64,000 bases of DNA from Larix kaempferi (Eukaryota > Streptophyta > Pinopsida > Pinales > Pinaceae), in the NCBI GenBank assembly GCA_027924585.1, contig BSBM01000436.1, forward strand, positions 9,253,001 to 9,317,000, in the 5' to 3' direction. Both the position numbers and the translations under genes were made by a program. The notes beneath the pieces were generated by a model. That model was not told where the DNA came from. It did not search any database and worked only from the letters and a program-made list of their open reading frames with translations. Shown here in pieces: positions 31,761-44,099 of this stretch (the stretch's first letter is position 1; each line of letters begins with the position of its first letter).

Positions 31761-34680
31761 GTTGTAATTCTTCTTTTGTAGGAGATGGCATACGATCTTT
31801 CCTACACAACAAGTTAAATTGCATGATTAGAAAACATCTCATAGTTTTCAGAACAAATTTTTACACATAAAGAAATATGCCATACAGTCATGCAATTATC
31901 TTAGCCAATGCTTCAATACAACATTTATCCATATTCCGTAACTTTCTAGATGCCTTCCAATCTCTACCAGAACATTGTTAAGAGTGTGCACAACTCCCAA
32001 CATGTCAGCAAAGAGGTTTCATACTAGATAAGTAGCAATGGAATGTTGTACAGTGCCATAGGCCACTTACCCATGCATATTAGGAGTATACTATTCATTA
32101 ATGCAATTATTCTAATATGCATAATACACAACCTAATTCTAGGAACATCAGTATATACATTATTGAACAGTATTATTTAAGAAATGACAATTCAAATACT
32201 TATCTTTGTTTGTTCGTTGGGTGGACTCCCTCTGAGTCTTTGCTTCCTTGCAGGAGCTACTGGAGTCCTAATCTGAAGTAGCTTCTTCTACATCTTTTGA
32301 TGTGGAATGTAGAGAGATGGTCAACTCCCTCTGAATATTTGCATCCTTGAATAAACCACTGGAGTGTACTCCCTCTTCATCTTTGCTTCCTGGATTACCT
32401 GTTCTTGAACTCATATTCATCCTTGGTCCCTATGCATGCTTATTAGTATCATGATTAAATCATACATATAATATTAAAGCACAATAATCTCAAGCATGTA
32501 TAGTCATGATCATTTCAAACAGAAATAATAAGCATTAGCATTCAAGGTTTATGTAGGATTCTTATGGTTAGTTAAAGCATAAGAAACATAACGTGTCTAA
32601 ACCTATAATTACTCAAAGCTATGACTCTTCGGGTTAGTCATATCATCAATCAAGAGAAGAGATATAATATGCATAAGACCATGACTATTCAAACCTATGG
32701 TTTCATGATTCTTCTGGTTAGTCAAATCAATCAATATAAGAGACATATTATTTTACTTATATTCCTATTTGACCATAGGACTTTTCTGGTTAGTCATATC
32801 ATTAAACAAAGTAAAAAGCATAATATGCCTAAGCCCATGATTACTAACTTTAATGAATAATCATAATCAATCATGCCAAGTATACTTATATAAAGGATCT
32901 TATCACAAGATGAGATTGTAACTTGATATAGGAAAAACATACCTGGATTAGCATGCTAGCTAGTTATGTCTTAACATACTCACATGATGTCTTCTTGTTC
33001 TTCTTCAATGACTTGTGCTAGTAACCTGTATATCTCATAGGTTAGCCATTATAAAACCAAGTTATACATACCTCGTAAATGGATCTTCTATGAGATCCAT
33101 GATAATGGATGAATCTTTGTCCTCATGTTATCATGCTCATATGTTCTTGGACCAGAACATGATTTGTCTTTCTTGGTGTACCTTTCATGTTAGTAGACAA
33201 CATAAATCTCATACAACACCATAATGCATTAGTACAATCATAAGTGTCAACACCCTAACCAATGAATATCTTCTATCATGCATTCATAATTTTGTTAAGG
33301 TGATACGACAAATCTAAAATCAAAATTGTACTAACCATAATAACATGAAGACATACCATAAAATTAATCATGGACAAATATCGAAACATACCTTGATGAG
33401 TCATACCTGTTAAGGTCGCTTGTAATCTTCTTATGTAAGGCCTTGGCCTCATCTCCCTCTGAAACAGGAACTTCTTTACTCATGCAGATGATCAATCCAT
33501 CTTCTTATAGGATTAACCCAATCCACTTGATTTGCAAGAACTGGACCTGGAGCTGGATATGGGTTTGTCAGAGAAACCCCAAAAATTCAAGCTTTGAATT
33601 TCAAACTTTCGAAAGGATAGAAATATGCGCCTTGATGAGCTGATCAAACTGGTATATTCAGAATTTGAAAACTGCAAAGTTTCACTCCTCAATTTTGCCT
33701 TTGAAACTTCTGGATTCACTGGACGTGACCCTGAACTGGGGTTTGATGAAGCCCACTCTTCCACCCAATCAAAATGTTTGATCCAAATCTCTAAGCTTCT
33801 ATTTTTCTGAGGAGCTTCCAGCCGTGGTCACAGATTTCAAAAATTCCCATTTTTACAGAAGCCCTATTTTTCCACTTTTCTGATCAAAGTCCCGAACTAG
33901 GGTCTAATCAAGCCCGGCCTTCTGCCCAACCAAAAATTCTGATCTTGGTATCTAAATTTCTATTTTGATGAGTAGCATCCAGCCGTGGTCTCCGATTACA
34001 AAAATTCCAACTTTCTCCAAAGCCCTAAATTCCGGAAGCCATGAATGAAGGTACCAAAAAATAATTCTGTTTTGACAGAAATATGTACCTGATTGTTTCT
34101 GGTGTAACTTCAAAATTTTTGATCCACAGGGTCTGAAACAGTTTTCTGAGATAGCCTGACCTGTTATCTTTCCAACCTGATAGGTCTGACCTCAATTGGA
34201 CTCTCTGAGAGAGAGTTATGCCAAATGTCGCAACGTGACCTGTTTATGGGATAATACAGGAGATCGAACTTGTACGGCGTGCCACGTGTCACTGGTTCAA
34301 CTTCGGCCTCTGAAAAAGTTTTCTGAGTTATTTCAGACTGTGTACTACCTGTCACTTTTTACGAAATTTCATTTGGAGCTTCCTATCCCAAGATATGACC
34401 TTTTTCCCAAGGTCACCTGATTTTGACTCAGATCTGGAAGAGGCAGAAACCCTATATTGTACAGATCATAAATCACAAAGTACAACGAATTAGAGGTTGT
34501 CCTTTGGACACAAGATACCTGGAGATCTTAGCTTCGGCCTGTAACAATTTCAGAGCCGAAAACTTCGCCAAAACGGATTTATATCGAAAGTGCTATGATG
34601 ACTGGTTTTTGCTATATCAAGCCCTAGCATCGTAAGTGCAACAAGTGTCATACATGCCATATCATGCCTTCTTTCAGGCT
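31761..34680 (-). other. Copia-in non-coding leader (replaces gag, protease, integrase)
   Basis: About 2.9 kb lies between the PBS and the RT remnant, where gag, protease and integrase would be. It is AT-rich with no domain in any frame. From about 33690 to 34030 it holds loosely repeated units (CCGAACTAGGGT, AGCCGTGGTC...AAAAATTCC) about 130-160 bp long. Copia-out has the homologous sequence at about 50200-52900, so this leader is a feature of the subfamily. Its origin is unknown. Confidence 0.65.
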
Positions 34681-34681
34681 A

Positions 34682-34693
34682 GCTCTGATACCA
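34682..34693 (-). promoter_or_regulatory. Copia-in primer binding site (initiator Met tRNA)
   Basis: On the minus strand TGGTATCAGAGC follows the LTR end directly. This is the classic complement of the 3' end of plant initiator Met tRNA used by many copia elements. Confidence 0.93.
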
Positions 34694-35298
34694 TGTTAGA
34701 TTTTCAGAATTTACTTCAATATGATCTAGGATCTTAACTGAGAGAACAACATGTACAGCATATCTACAGCATATCAATCATGGAGACAATAATGCAAGCA
34801 CACAAGAGACACAAAGATTTACTTGGGGAAAACCATAAAGGTGAAAAACCCCAATAACTTCCTCAGAGATAGATAGAGCAATGATACAACCAACCAAGAG
34901 AGATAGCCATAACCTAGCAGCAATCCTCCTCCTCCATAAGTGCGCCTCTCCTCCTTGAGAGCATGTGTGAGAAGTGAGTGAGTAAATAGAGTGCCTCCCA
35001 CACTCTATTTATACTTGACTTGACTTGCCTTTTTACCTAACTCATGTAGGCTCGAACTTTACCACATAACATAATGCTGAGTGGGCCGACCCCCAATAGG
35101 GTGGTCTAATAACCCTTTGACCCACATGAATTATACAGGGCCGACCCCAAATAAGGTGGTCTAATAACCCATCAAGTATAAGTTACGACACTTACAATAT
35201 AAATGACGACACTTCCTTATAGAGGAATAATACCATCTTTATAGGAATACAATATACATATATGTGAAATACATTCCGAAGTTACATATACATCAACA
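34694..35298 (-). repeat. Copia-in 5' LTR
   Basis: 605 bp with the same termini as 28142-28746. It is followed by the target duplication CGCCA at 35299-35303, after which the interrupted Copia-out LTR resumes with CTCTCCAATGAG. Confidence 0.95.
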
Positions 35299-35303
35299 CG
35301 CCA

Positions 35304-35651
35304 CTCTCCAATGAGTGTGTGAGTGAATAATAGAATGATCAAATAGAGTGCCTCCCGCACTCTATTTATACTTGACTTGACTTGCCTAATAACCTTTACT
35401 AGGTCGACCTTAAATTAACCACATAACATAATGCTGATAGGGCGACCCCCAATAGGGTGGTCTAATAACCCTTTAATCCACATGACTTATACAGGGCTGA
35501 CCCCAACAAGGTGGTCTAATAACCCATCAAGTATAAGTTATGACACTTACAATATAAATGACAACACTTCCGTATAGAGGAATAATAACATCTCTATAGG
35601 AATACAATATACATATGTGAAATACATTCCGAAGTTACAAATACATCAACA
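35304..35651 (-). repeat. Copia-out 3' LTR, second part
   Basis: This is the remainder of the LTR split by Copia-in. With 27888-28141 it makes about 602 bp, matching 52913-53504 (592 bp). It ends ACATCAACA at 35651. Confidence 0.92.
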
Positions 35652-37320
35652 CTCCCTCTTAACTAGGAAGGTATTTCTAGACACAAATCTGCTAGCACAA
35701 GTCTTCTTCTTTGGATCATCATCACTGGATCATCGTCATCGAATCATCGTCATTGTCACTACTGCTGCTATCTCAATCAATCTCCAATCTACTCTTCATA
35801 GGAATTTCTACAGAGCCAGTCCTTTTTCATACTGGATGTAGGCCCACCACCTGCAGGTCTTCATCATCACTGGCCATACTATGGAATCCTCAGGACTTAT
35901 TACGTGTGTCAACAAAACCTCGAAAGAGCATCCCAGGACTGATTACGAGCTTACTGCTCAACATATCGGATCTCCCAGGATCTTTTACATGTTGACCTTA
36001 ACAAAACCTACTCAGAGCATCCCAGGATGTTATGAGCACACCACTCTACCTGTCTGGATCTCGATAGAGCATCCCAGGCTGTTACGAGCACACTGCTCTA
36101 CCTGTTCGGATTTTAAAGGATCTTTTCTATGTGAACTTTCGCAAAAACTACTCAGAGCATCCCAGTATGTTACGAGATCACCGCTCTACCTGTCCGAATT
36201 TTAAAGGATCTTTTCTATGCGAAACCATAGCAAAACCTACTCAGAGCATCCCAAGATATTACGAGCACACCACTCTACCTATCTGGATCTTGATAGAGAA
36301 TCCCAGGATGTTATGAGCACACCACTCTACCTGTCCGGATTTTAAAGGATCTTTTCTATGCTACCTGCACAACCTGTCCACGACCACAGAGTATCAACCT
36401 GATACTCACCATACATCATCCTGATGTACATCATCACATGATCAACCTGATCATCGTCATAGCATCAACTTGATGCATATCATCTAGAGCAACATCTTGA
36501 AGCTCGTCATCTATGATCATCCTGATCATCACCATAGCATCAACCTGATGCATATCATCTAGAGCAACATCCTGAAGCTCATCATCTGTGATCATCCTGA
36601 TCATCATCATAGCATCAACCTGATGCATATCATCTGGAGCAACATCCTGAAGCTCATCATCTGTGATCATCCTGATCAAACAATGCATCCACCTGATGCA
36701 TACCAAGTATCTACCTAATACATATCAATATACATGATCTACTTGATCATACAAGTATCCACCTGATACATATGCAAATATATGATCCACCTAATCATAC
36801 CATGTATCTACTTGATACATATCATCATACATGATCTACCTGATCATACAATGCATCCACCTGATACATACATAAGTACATGATCTACCTGATCATACAA
36901 TGCATCCATCTGATACATACATAAGTACATGATCTATCTGATCATACAATGCATCCACCTGATACTTACATAAGTACATGATCTACCTGATCATACAATG
37001 CATCCACCTGATACATATACAAAAAATACATGATCCACCTGATCATACAATGTATCCACCTGGTACATAAATACATGATCCATCTGATCATATCGACCAG
37101 CCAGCATTATGCATATACAAATACATGATCCAATTGATCATACCAAGCATCCAACATGATGCATATACAAATACATGATCACATTGATCAAAGCATCCAA
37201 CTGATGCATATACAGAGAAATAACTGGAGCATCATCCTGATGCTCATCATCCAGTGCTTACATCCACAGCCATGGGAAGGATCCTCCTCTCACCATGCTT
37301 GGAATGGCTCTTGCAAATGT
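35652..37320. repeat. Copia-out 3' region with minisatellites
   Basis: This is the counterpart of 28747-30465. At 35910-36360 units contain AGAGCATCCCAGG and GAGCACACCACTCTACC. At about 36434-36706 the 72-bp unit recurs and the minus strand is open, encoding repeats like DDELQDVALDDMHQVDAM. At 36700-37200 short blocks with GATCCACCTGATCATAC recur. It is more diverged than in Copia-in, yet the frame of the 24-residue repeat persists. Confidence 0.7.
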
Positions 37321-37325
37321 GTCCA

Positions 37326-38007
37326 TCACTTCTTCCTCGAAGTGTATTCAAACTGAAGAACACCAAGCCTCTCTTTGAAGTACTCAAACTTTACTTTGGC
37401 TAGTGGTTTCGTTAGCACATCTGCAACCTGCTCATCCGTCGCAACATATAGGAGCTTCACTGCTCCTCTCTGCACCATATCCCTGATATAGTGATATTTG
37501 ATCTCAATGTGCTTCGACCTATCGTGGAACACCGGGTTCTCAGACAACTTCACACAACTCTGGTTGTCACAAAAAATACCAGTAGCCTCCAATGGGAGAT
37601 CAAATAACATAGAAAGTAGCTTCCTCATCCATACTGCCTCACAACTAGCCGAACAAGATGCAACATACTCTGCTTCGGCTGTACTCAGTGCTACACAGGA
37701 CTTCTTCCTACTAAACCACGAGATCAAACTTGATCCCATACTGAAGCAACACCTAGATGTGCTCTTCCTATCTGCAGCACTGCCTGCCCAGTCTGAATCA
37801 ACATAATCCTGCAGGTTAAACTTTTGATTCGCATCATATTTGAGCCCATAATCAATTGTACCCTTTAGGTACCTCAGAATATGCTTTACAACAACCAGGT
37901 GAACACCTTTGGGATCCGTCAAGAACTGGCTCAATGTGTTCACTGCAAAGCAAATGTATGGTCTTGTGTTCGTTAGGTACATCAAGGACCCAATGATCTG
38001 ACGATAC
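37326..38007 (-). pseudogene. Copia-out RNase H and RT thumb
   Basis: The frame runs from the TAA/TGA side at 37326 up to the solo LTR insertion. RNase H motifs are SDWAGS, STAEAEYVAS, CDNQSC and ADVLTKPLA. The sequence is very similar to Copia-in 30471-31319. Upstream it is broken at 38008-38012 (ACCGT) by the solo LTR, after which RT sequence continues from 38958. Confidence 0.88.
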
Positions 38008-38012
38008 ACCGT

Positions 38013-38952
38013 TGTTACACAGAAATCTTCCACCCTGTGAGCATCATCATTCTTTGGCCTGTAGGATCCATTCCAGTGACTCAGATCCATTTTTATCCTT
38101 CAGTGATACTAGTTTGCCCTATTTTTATTCCTACCCGCATGTTGCATCACTATAGCATGCGTACTCACGAGTTGCATCCCTATAGCCCGTGGGTATCAAG
38201 TAAAATGGTAAAAACCACTATTTTATCACTTTTTACTCCCAAAAAGCGGTCATTGGGTGACCTTTGGCTCTCCATTTTCCCGAGTAACGCCTCGATGTGT
38301 CCTTTCACCTACCTTTGAGAGGACTATATATTGAGCACATATGGCTTATGGATGGGAGGAAGAAGAGAATAGTAAAGGAACTCTAGTGGATTTTTTCCCT
38401 ATATTGAGTCTGCACTCATTGATCCTTGTAGTTGTGAACCAGTTATGTTCACCTTCCAAACTCCTTTCTAGTTTGAGTTTGCCATTCATGGAGGATTGAA
38501 GTGGTGGAGGAACAAGTGGATTGATCTAGATCTTGGTTCAGATTGGTTGCCTGCAAGAGGTCGTATCACTTTGTACTTCTTCTTGTTCATTAATAGAAAT
38601 ACTCATATTCTCGTCCATTCATGGTGTGAATGTCATTTATTATACATTGGGTTACATTTGCTTATGATATTATGGACCATTGTTATTGATAATGGTAAAG
38701 TCATTTATATATCATATGTACTTGTTAGATATTGGTTGTCAAGACTAATTTATAGATTCCAAGTGCTTGGATGTGCGCGGATTGAAAGCTCCAACGGGGA
38801 TCTACATCAAACATTGGATCGAGGTTGGTTACATTTCTCTATTATTTTAACATTGTCATTTATAATAGCATTGCTTTGAGAATTGAGTAGATTTCTGGTA
38901 GTCATCTGTCTATTGTGGTATTCCCAAGCCATAGTGAGTTTTCTCCAATACA
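38013..38952 (+). mobile_element. Solo LTR in Copia-out pol
   Basis: A 940 bp insert begins TGTTACACAG and ends TCCAATACA. It is flanked by perfect 5 bp duplications ACCGT (38008-38012 and 38953-38957). It contains no coding domain. A TATA-like element (TATATA, 38335-38340) suggests plus orientation, but this is weak. TG...CA ends and a 5 bp duplication without an internal region are the signature of a solo LTR left by recombination. No other copy of this LTR is in the window. Confidence 0.85.
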
Positions 38953-38957
38953 ACCGT

Positions 38958-39277
38958 GACATCAACCGACTCAGATGAAGCATCACACAGAAGCTTAAGA
39001 TTCAATGCCATGGGTGTGGCCATGGCCTTGCAGTCCATCATCCCGAACCTCTTCAGGAACTCTACTGCATACTTCCCTTGTCTAAGGAATATTCCATCTG
39101 CACTCTGCCACACCTTCATGCCTAGAAAATAGTGCATAATCCCCAAGTCCTTCATCTCAAACTTAGCTGCAAGCTTCCTCTTGGTATCAACAATCAATCT
39201 ATCCTAACCTGTAACAAACAGGTCATCCACATACAAAATCAGTATCACTAGATTGCCTTCCTCAACCTTGTAGTAAA
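38958..39277 (-). pseudogene. Copia-out RT palm segment with YVDD
   Basis: Reading leftward from Tat-2, the minus strand encodes LVILILYVDDLFVTG, the copia RT active site. It continues through EMKDLGIMHYFLGM and KYAVEFLKRF up to the solo LTR. One TAG follows shortly after VTG. The sequence resumes on the right of Tat-2 at 49661. Unlike Copia-in, this copy keeps the active site, though the frame is interrupted. Confidence 0.85.
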
Positions 39278-39282
39278 GGTTG

Positions 39283-40010
39283 TGTTAACACCCAAAAAGT
39301 GCTCACTAGCTCATTCCCTTATTCACATGACCCATTTGTCCACTTTTCCACCATTTGAGCCTCTAAAACCATCAAAAGGTCACCAAAAGACCACAATACA
39401 CCTTTTTTCCCTTCAAAATATATATTTTTCCTCAAAAAACACAAAAAACCCTCAAAAAGGGTCCAAAATTCCCCAAAAATATTAAAAGGGAATAAAAATA
39501 TAAAAAATATTCAAAAAAATAAAAAGAGGGAAAAAGAGACCTAAACCATGTTGGTTAATACCATTGGTTTCCTCAAAACCATAATGGTATTCCCCATCAC
39601 CAAAAACTATAAAAAGGTGATAGGGGCTCCTCACTTTCCATCCACATTTAATCCTATCCTTATGCTGCCAAATTCCTTTTGAGAGCCATTGCCTCCCATT
39701 GAGAGTTTGAAGAATCCCCATTTCAACATCTTGGAGAAGAGACCATTGGAGCTTGGGGCACCTCAACCTTGGAGCTGCTCAACACCAAACATCCTCACCT
39801 TTGAGGTAATACAAAAAATCTATAATTTTTTCTCTTGTTCTTCCATAGATCTATCTGCTTATTGTTCTTAATCTTGTTCTTGTTTATTTGCACATGTTTA
39901 TGTTAATGTTAGATTAAATTTATAATTGCTATTTGCTTTTCATTGAAACTTCTATTACTTTGTTAATAGGTGCATCTCTTGCACATGCTTGGTTGAAAAA
40001 CCAAGCAACA
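39283..40010 (+). repeat. Tat-2 5' LTR
   Basis: 728 bp running from TGTTAACACCC to CAAGCAACA. A TATA box (TATAAAAA) lies at 39608-39615. Near the end GGTTGAAAAACCAA forms a small hairpin. Confidence 0.95.
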
Positions 40011-40015
40011 GTTTT

Positions 40016-40030
40016 TGGCGACTCCGCTGG
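40016..40030 (+). promoter_or_regulatory. Tat-2 primer binding site
   Basis: TGGCGACTCCGCTGG starts five bases after the 5' LTR and is identical to the Tat-1 PBS, implying the same tRNA primer. Confidence 0.88.
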
Positions 40031-41790
40031 GTTTCAAGCTTTAAATTTTTGCTTTAGATATTTGTTTTTTACTTGTTTTTACCATTCCAATTAGAAGATC
40101 TTCCATACTAGATAGCGTATTCATTGCTGCCCTAGTTGTTGGCCCTTTCTGTAGCCTTTAACAGACCGAAATTTCACTTTTTGGTTTCGTTTCCGGTGAC
40201 CTTTTTCCATTTTTGCATCGCGGCTTTTCGCTCGATAGTCACGCAGCTCATCGCGAGCTCGTGGCCTTTTTCTATGCTGTGCGCTGCAGCTTCGTGGTCT
40301 TTTTCCGCGCTGCACATCGTCGCTTCGTGGCCTTTTTCCGTGCTACACATCGCGGCTTCACGGCCTTTTTCCACGCTGCACATTGCGGCTTCGTGGCTTT
40401 TGCCCTAAAACCCGCGATGCTGTTATTTTTCGTTTGGCCCAATTTTTAGAAAAAAATTTGCTGCATTTTTTTCCCATTTAGCCTATTTTCTAGCATTATT
40501 TTTTCTGCATTATTGCAACAATAGTGAATCTTTTTTCTATTCCATATGCTCAAATTAAAATCTTTTTAAAAACTTTCAACAAGTGAAAGAAAGGTTTTTA
40601 GCACTTTGTTTAGATCATAGATTTCATCTCTTTGCAAATTTTCGAACCATTTTTCTGATTTACTCAATAGTTTTGCCCAAGCAAGCACTTAGAAATCCAT
40701 TTATTTCTTACAATTTTTTACAATATTTTCTTTCCTTTATAAATTATTTCGAAAATCCATAGTTTTGGAAGTATTTTTGTTAAAGCATTTACATTTCAGA
40801 AAAAAGCCTTTTATTGTTTGCAAATTGAAATCGTTTTGTTTTTAATTTGTAATCAATCGCCCAAGCGAGGAAAATTCATTTTCAGTTAAATAATCACACT
40901 TGCACCCAATTTGCCACATTTTTAATTAACTGAGCCTTAAAATCTATCTAAACTCAACAAACACTTTAACCCCACTTGAGGAACACTTAAAGAATCTTGT
41001 AGCTATGTAGGATTGGGGGGATAGGTGTTCCAATAACACCCCTCCATTATTTACATCTGAGACATATTGTTTTGACTTCTAGGGTCCCAAAAATCCCTTA
41101 TTATTTGTTGACACGGTTATACACCAATTTATCGGGAAGGCCTCTCCCTTAGGAGGGTTGAAGTAGCCAGATTGGTTCCAGAAGCCTGAGTGGAATACCA
41201 CTATCCATTCAGTAACTGAAGGATACCTTTCGCAGTTCTCGGTGTACCACCCGTATGGGAGTACAACGACGATAGAACCAAACTGCAGATTCACCCAACC
41301 GAACGTGTCATGAACGGGGTATCTTAGTGACCAATTTTTAAGATTGTCTACCCGGTGTCCCTCCCGGTAGGGGGATATCTAGCCTTTGATTCCACTACCC
41401 ATATTGTCTGACTTGGATTTCATCACCTTGCAGAGGATATGTTTAGTTGAGTCATAATACCACTTTTAGTTAGGTGTTTGCATGCTCTGCTACCCCCCTT
41501 GGTCTAGTAAGCACCACTTTTTTCTAGGAACCATTTTATTTTTGGTATTCTGACCACTTTTCTTGATTCCTCCACTTATTATAGCACATCTGTTATAATA
41601 AGCGCTTTTGAGGTTGGTTGTTGGCCTGAGAGCCATTATTTTTTCACTCCCCTTCTACACACATCATGGCATTAGGGTCTTGAGTTTTTTATCTCGCCAC
41701 CATCCATTGGCATTTCTAGAAATTTCTCACCATTGAGAACTTAAGACGATCCCACCGTTTTTCAGGGCGAACCCCCTCAGTTCGGTACAC
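40031..41790 (+). other. Tat-2 5' leader with 33-bp tandem repeat
   Basis: An untranslated leader of about 1.8 kb. At 40228-40410 a 33-bp unit with the core CTTCGTGGCCTTTTTCC recurs about five times (starts near 40261, 40294, 40327, 40360 and 40393). Because 33 is a multiple of three it gives an open 11-residue repeat (LHIAASWPFS type), which is probably incidental. The rest is AT-rich with no recognised signal. Confidence 0.6.
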
Positions 41791-42600
41791 TTGACTCTAC
41801 ACATCATAGACGTAGAGCATTATCCTTTGACTCCACACGTCATTGGCATAGAACCCAGTCATCCGATTCTGACGTGCCTCATTTTACATCTGATTCTAAG
41901 GATGAATCCGAACACCCTACCGAGACATCACCAACCAATCCTATGGCTAGATCACAATATGACCCCCTTTTCACCAGTGCTGTTGGAGCTACATCAACAA
42001 ACCCCACTAGTACTGTGCCAACCACGGTAGCCACAACCCCCTTAGGAATGCCTAACATGGGGGCCACACCCGCTCTAGGCATGCCCATCATAGGACCACC
42101 ACCTATTTTAGGTATGCCCAACATGGGCGTCACCCCCCCCCCCCCATCACCACTACCCAGATCCCAGTGATTACTAGAACCATTCCTAACCCATCTGCAA
42201 CCCATGTTGCACTTGGGAGCTCAGGCCCCTCCCATACCATATCGACTGGGGGACACATTCCTTTCACATCTAGGATACCCCTAGGGGGCACTGGACCAAT
42301 CCATAATTCTACCATTAGCAATTATACCCCAGTGACCATGCCACACCCATCTGCTAGTCTGCCATACATGGCTAGTCTGAACTTACCAGACCTAGCAAGG
42401 TTAACCAATGACCCTATCAGATACGACCCTGCATGGTCCCCCATGCCCACAAAGCTTCCCTCAAATATCCCAAAATTTGAAGGCAAAGCTGGGGAAGATC
42501 CCCAAAACCATATCATGTCATTTCACCTATGGTGTTCCTCCAAATCCATAGTAGATGATTCTATTAGACAGACTTTTACAAAGAACTTTCATCGGCTCAG
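41791..42600 (+). pseudogene. Tat-2 gag N-terminal region
   Basis: Two overlapping frames cover this region. One (from 41874) encodes a Pro/Thr-rich segment with repeated LGMPNMG and ends in a poly-C run near 42130. The other (42167-42619) carries the start of gag proper, SLNLPDLARLTNDPIRYDP and KFEGKAGEDPQNHIMSFHLW, matching Tat-1 gag closely. The change of frame around the poly-C run suggests slippage, and a second shift occurs near 42560-42600. Confidence 0.75.
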
Positions 42601-44040
42601 TAGCCAAATCGTACATTGACCAGCCACATGGGACCCATCCCACTTTTACATCCCTCGAATCAACGTTCCTTCAGTTCTTTCAACTACCTGTACGCTATGA
42701 TGCAGGAGTGGAAATACTTTTGTCTTGTAGACAGAACATCGCTACACGCATCACTGATCATATCCATGAGTGGCATAAGCGCCGTAGCCTCTACAAGATA
42801 AAACTTGACGACCGAATCTTTTTGGACTGGTTCCTCAAATCACTCCTCCCCCTCATAGCCAAAGATGTAGCTTCTGAACGACCCCAGTCGGAAGAAGAAT
42901 CCATCTTAAAAGCTCAGCATTTTGACCTCATATATGCCTAGTTAGGATATCTATACACTATTTTACCTGATGCCCCACGAGGCGATCCATCTCGCCATGA
43001 CGCACCGGGGGCATCCCATACTGCTGACAGTATTATTGGCCAAGTTATGGTGCAAAACAAACCTTTTACCATGATGAGTACAAATAATGCTCCAGACATT
43101 TCTAGCACTTCTTCTCATTCTGGAGCTACAACTTCGTATGCTCCAGTAATACACACCCACCACACTCATGGACCCTCATGTCCACCACAGTGTTATGGGA
43201 AAGCACCATCAACTTATGCGCCAACTCCTTATTATAACCAGCAGGCCCCTCAGACTCCGTTTCAACCACAAGCCCAAGCAGTTTATTATCCTCAATAGGC
43301 AGCACCTCTTGCTCCAACACTTCCACAAGCTCAAGGTTTCCCACAACCACAACAAGCAACAGGCCCACCCCATAACCCTCCTGCTTACTACCCACCACAA
43401 CTTGCTCCAGAGCCCCCACGACCTCAAAACCCACGTACTGCCCAAGGGCATGTGTACGCACAACAAAACCAACCTCCAAACCAAAACAACCAGCGTAACC
43501 AAGGAGGTCAACAAAATCGTGTAAGAGGGCGTAACCGCGGAAACAACCAACAACACAACCAAGGTGCACCACCACCTAATCCTCCAAATAATAATAACGC
43601 TGCTCCCCCCAACCAAAACCTTGACCGTCCACCTAAACAGGCTAAAAATAATAACCTGAGAAAAAACCATCCATGTTCCATATGTGGAGTCTACGGCCAT
43701 TACACACACAATTGTCCCCATTTAGATCGAGCACGTCAACTCTGGACTGATGACGCCCAACGACAAGGACATGCTGCACAGCCAACACCCCCTCCCCAAC
43801 CACCACCCATGATATTGCAAAATCCCTTACCAAACCAAGGCATGGTAAACACTCGTCCAAATGATCACCCTCAAGGATCTGCTGCAACATAGCAGCAAAT
43901 TACTTACGCAGCAGCCGACTACCAACATACAGAGTCCAACACTCACCATTTGTTTATGATGTCAATCTTCAAACCTGCCGCAATCAATACGGCTCCTCCC
44001 TTGAGGCCACACCTACCGACCCATCGTTGAGTACTCTCCC
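42555..44040 (+). pseudogene. Tat-2 gag core and zinc knuckle
   Basis: One frame continues gag (SYIDQPHGTHPTFTSLEST, FFQLPVRYDAGVEIL, ITDHIHEWHKRR) through a Pro/Gln/Asn-rich region to a zinc knuckle at 43674-43715 (CSICGVYGHYTHNC). Three premature stops, at 42939, 43296 and 43890, are all TAG, and each could derive from a Gln codon. Gag would assemble particles and bind RNA. Tat-1 has the same order but a shorter knuckle. Confidence 0.8.
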
Positions 44041-44099
44041 AACCGATCAACCACTTCGCATACCCAACATGCCCATGGAAGGGGGTCCCAAAGCACCTC

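Larger units (their letters stand above)
28142..35298 (-). mobile_element. Copia-in: non-autonomous copia element nested in a related LTR
   Basis: This 7157 bp element has 605 bp LTRs at 28142-28746 and 34694-35298 that differ at about five positions by eye, a perfect duplication CGCCA, and a PBS for initiator Met tRNA. It belongs to the same subfamily as Copia-out and is inserted into that element's 3' LTR in the same orientation. The pol remnant has an internal deletion that removes most of RT, including the YVDD site. It must have moved using enzymes from another element. Confidence 0.93.

Noticed and set aside
38013-38952. Interpretation of the 38496-38879 ORF as a gene
   Set aside because: It lies inside a solo LTR defined by TG...CA ends and ACCGT duplications, and has no recognisable domain.
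42167-43721. Several long minus-strand ORFs opposite Tat-2 gag
   Set aside because: They are shadows of the Pro/Gln-rich gag; low-complexity codons such as CCA and CAA give long open antisense frames.
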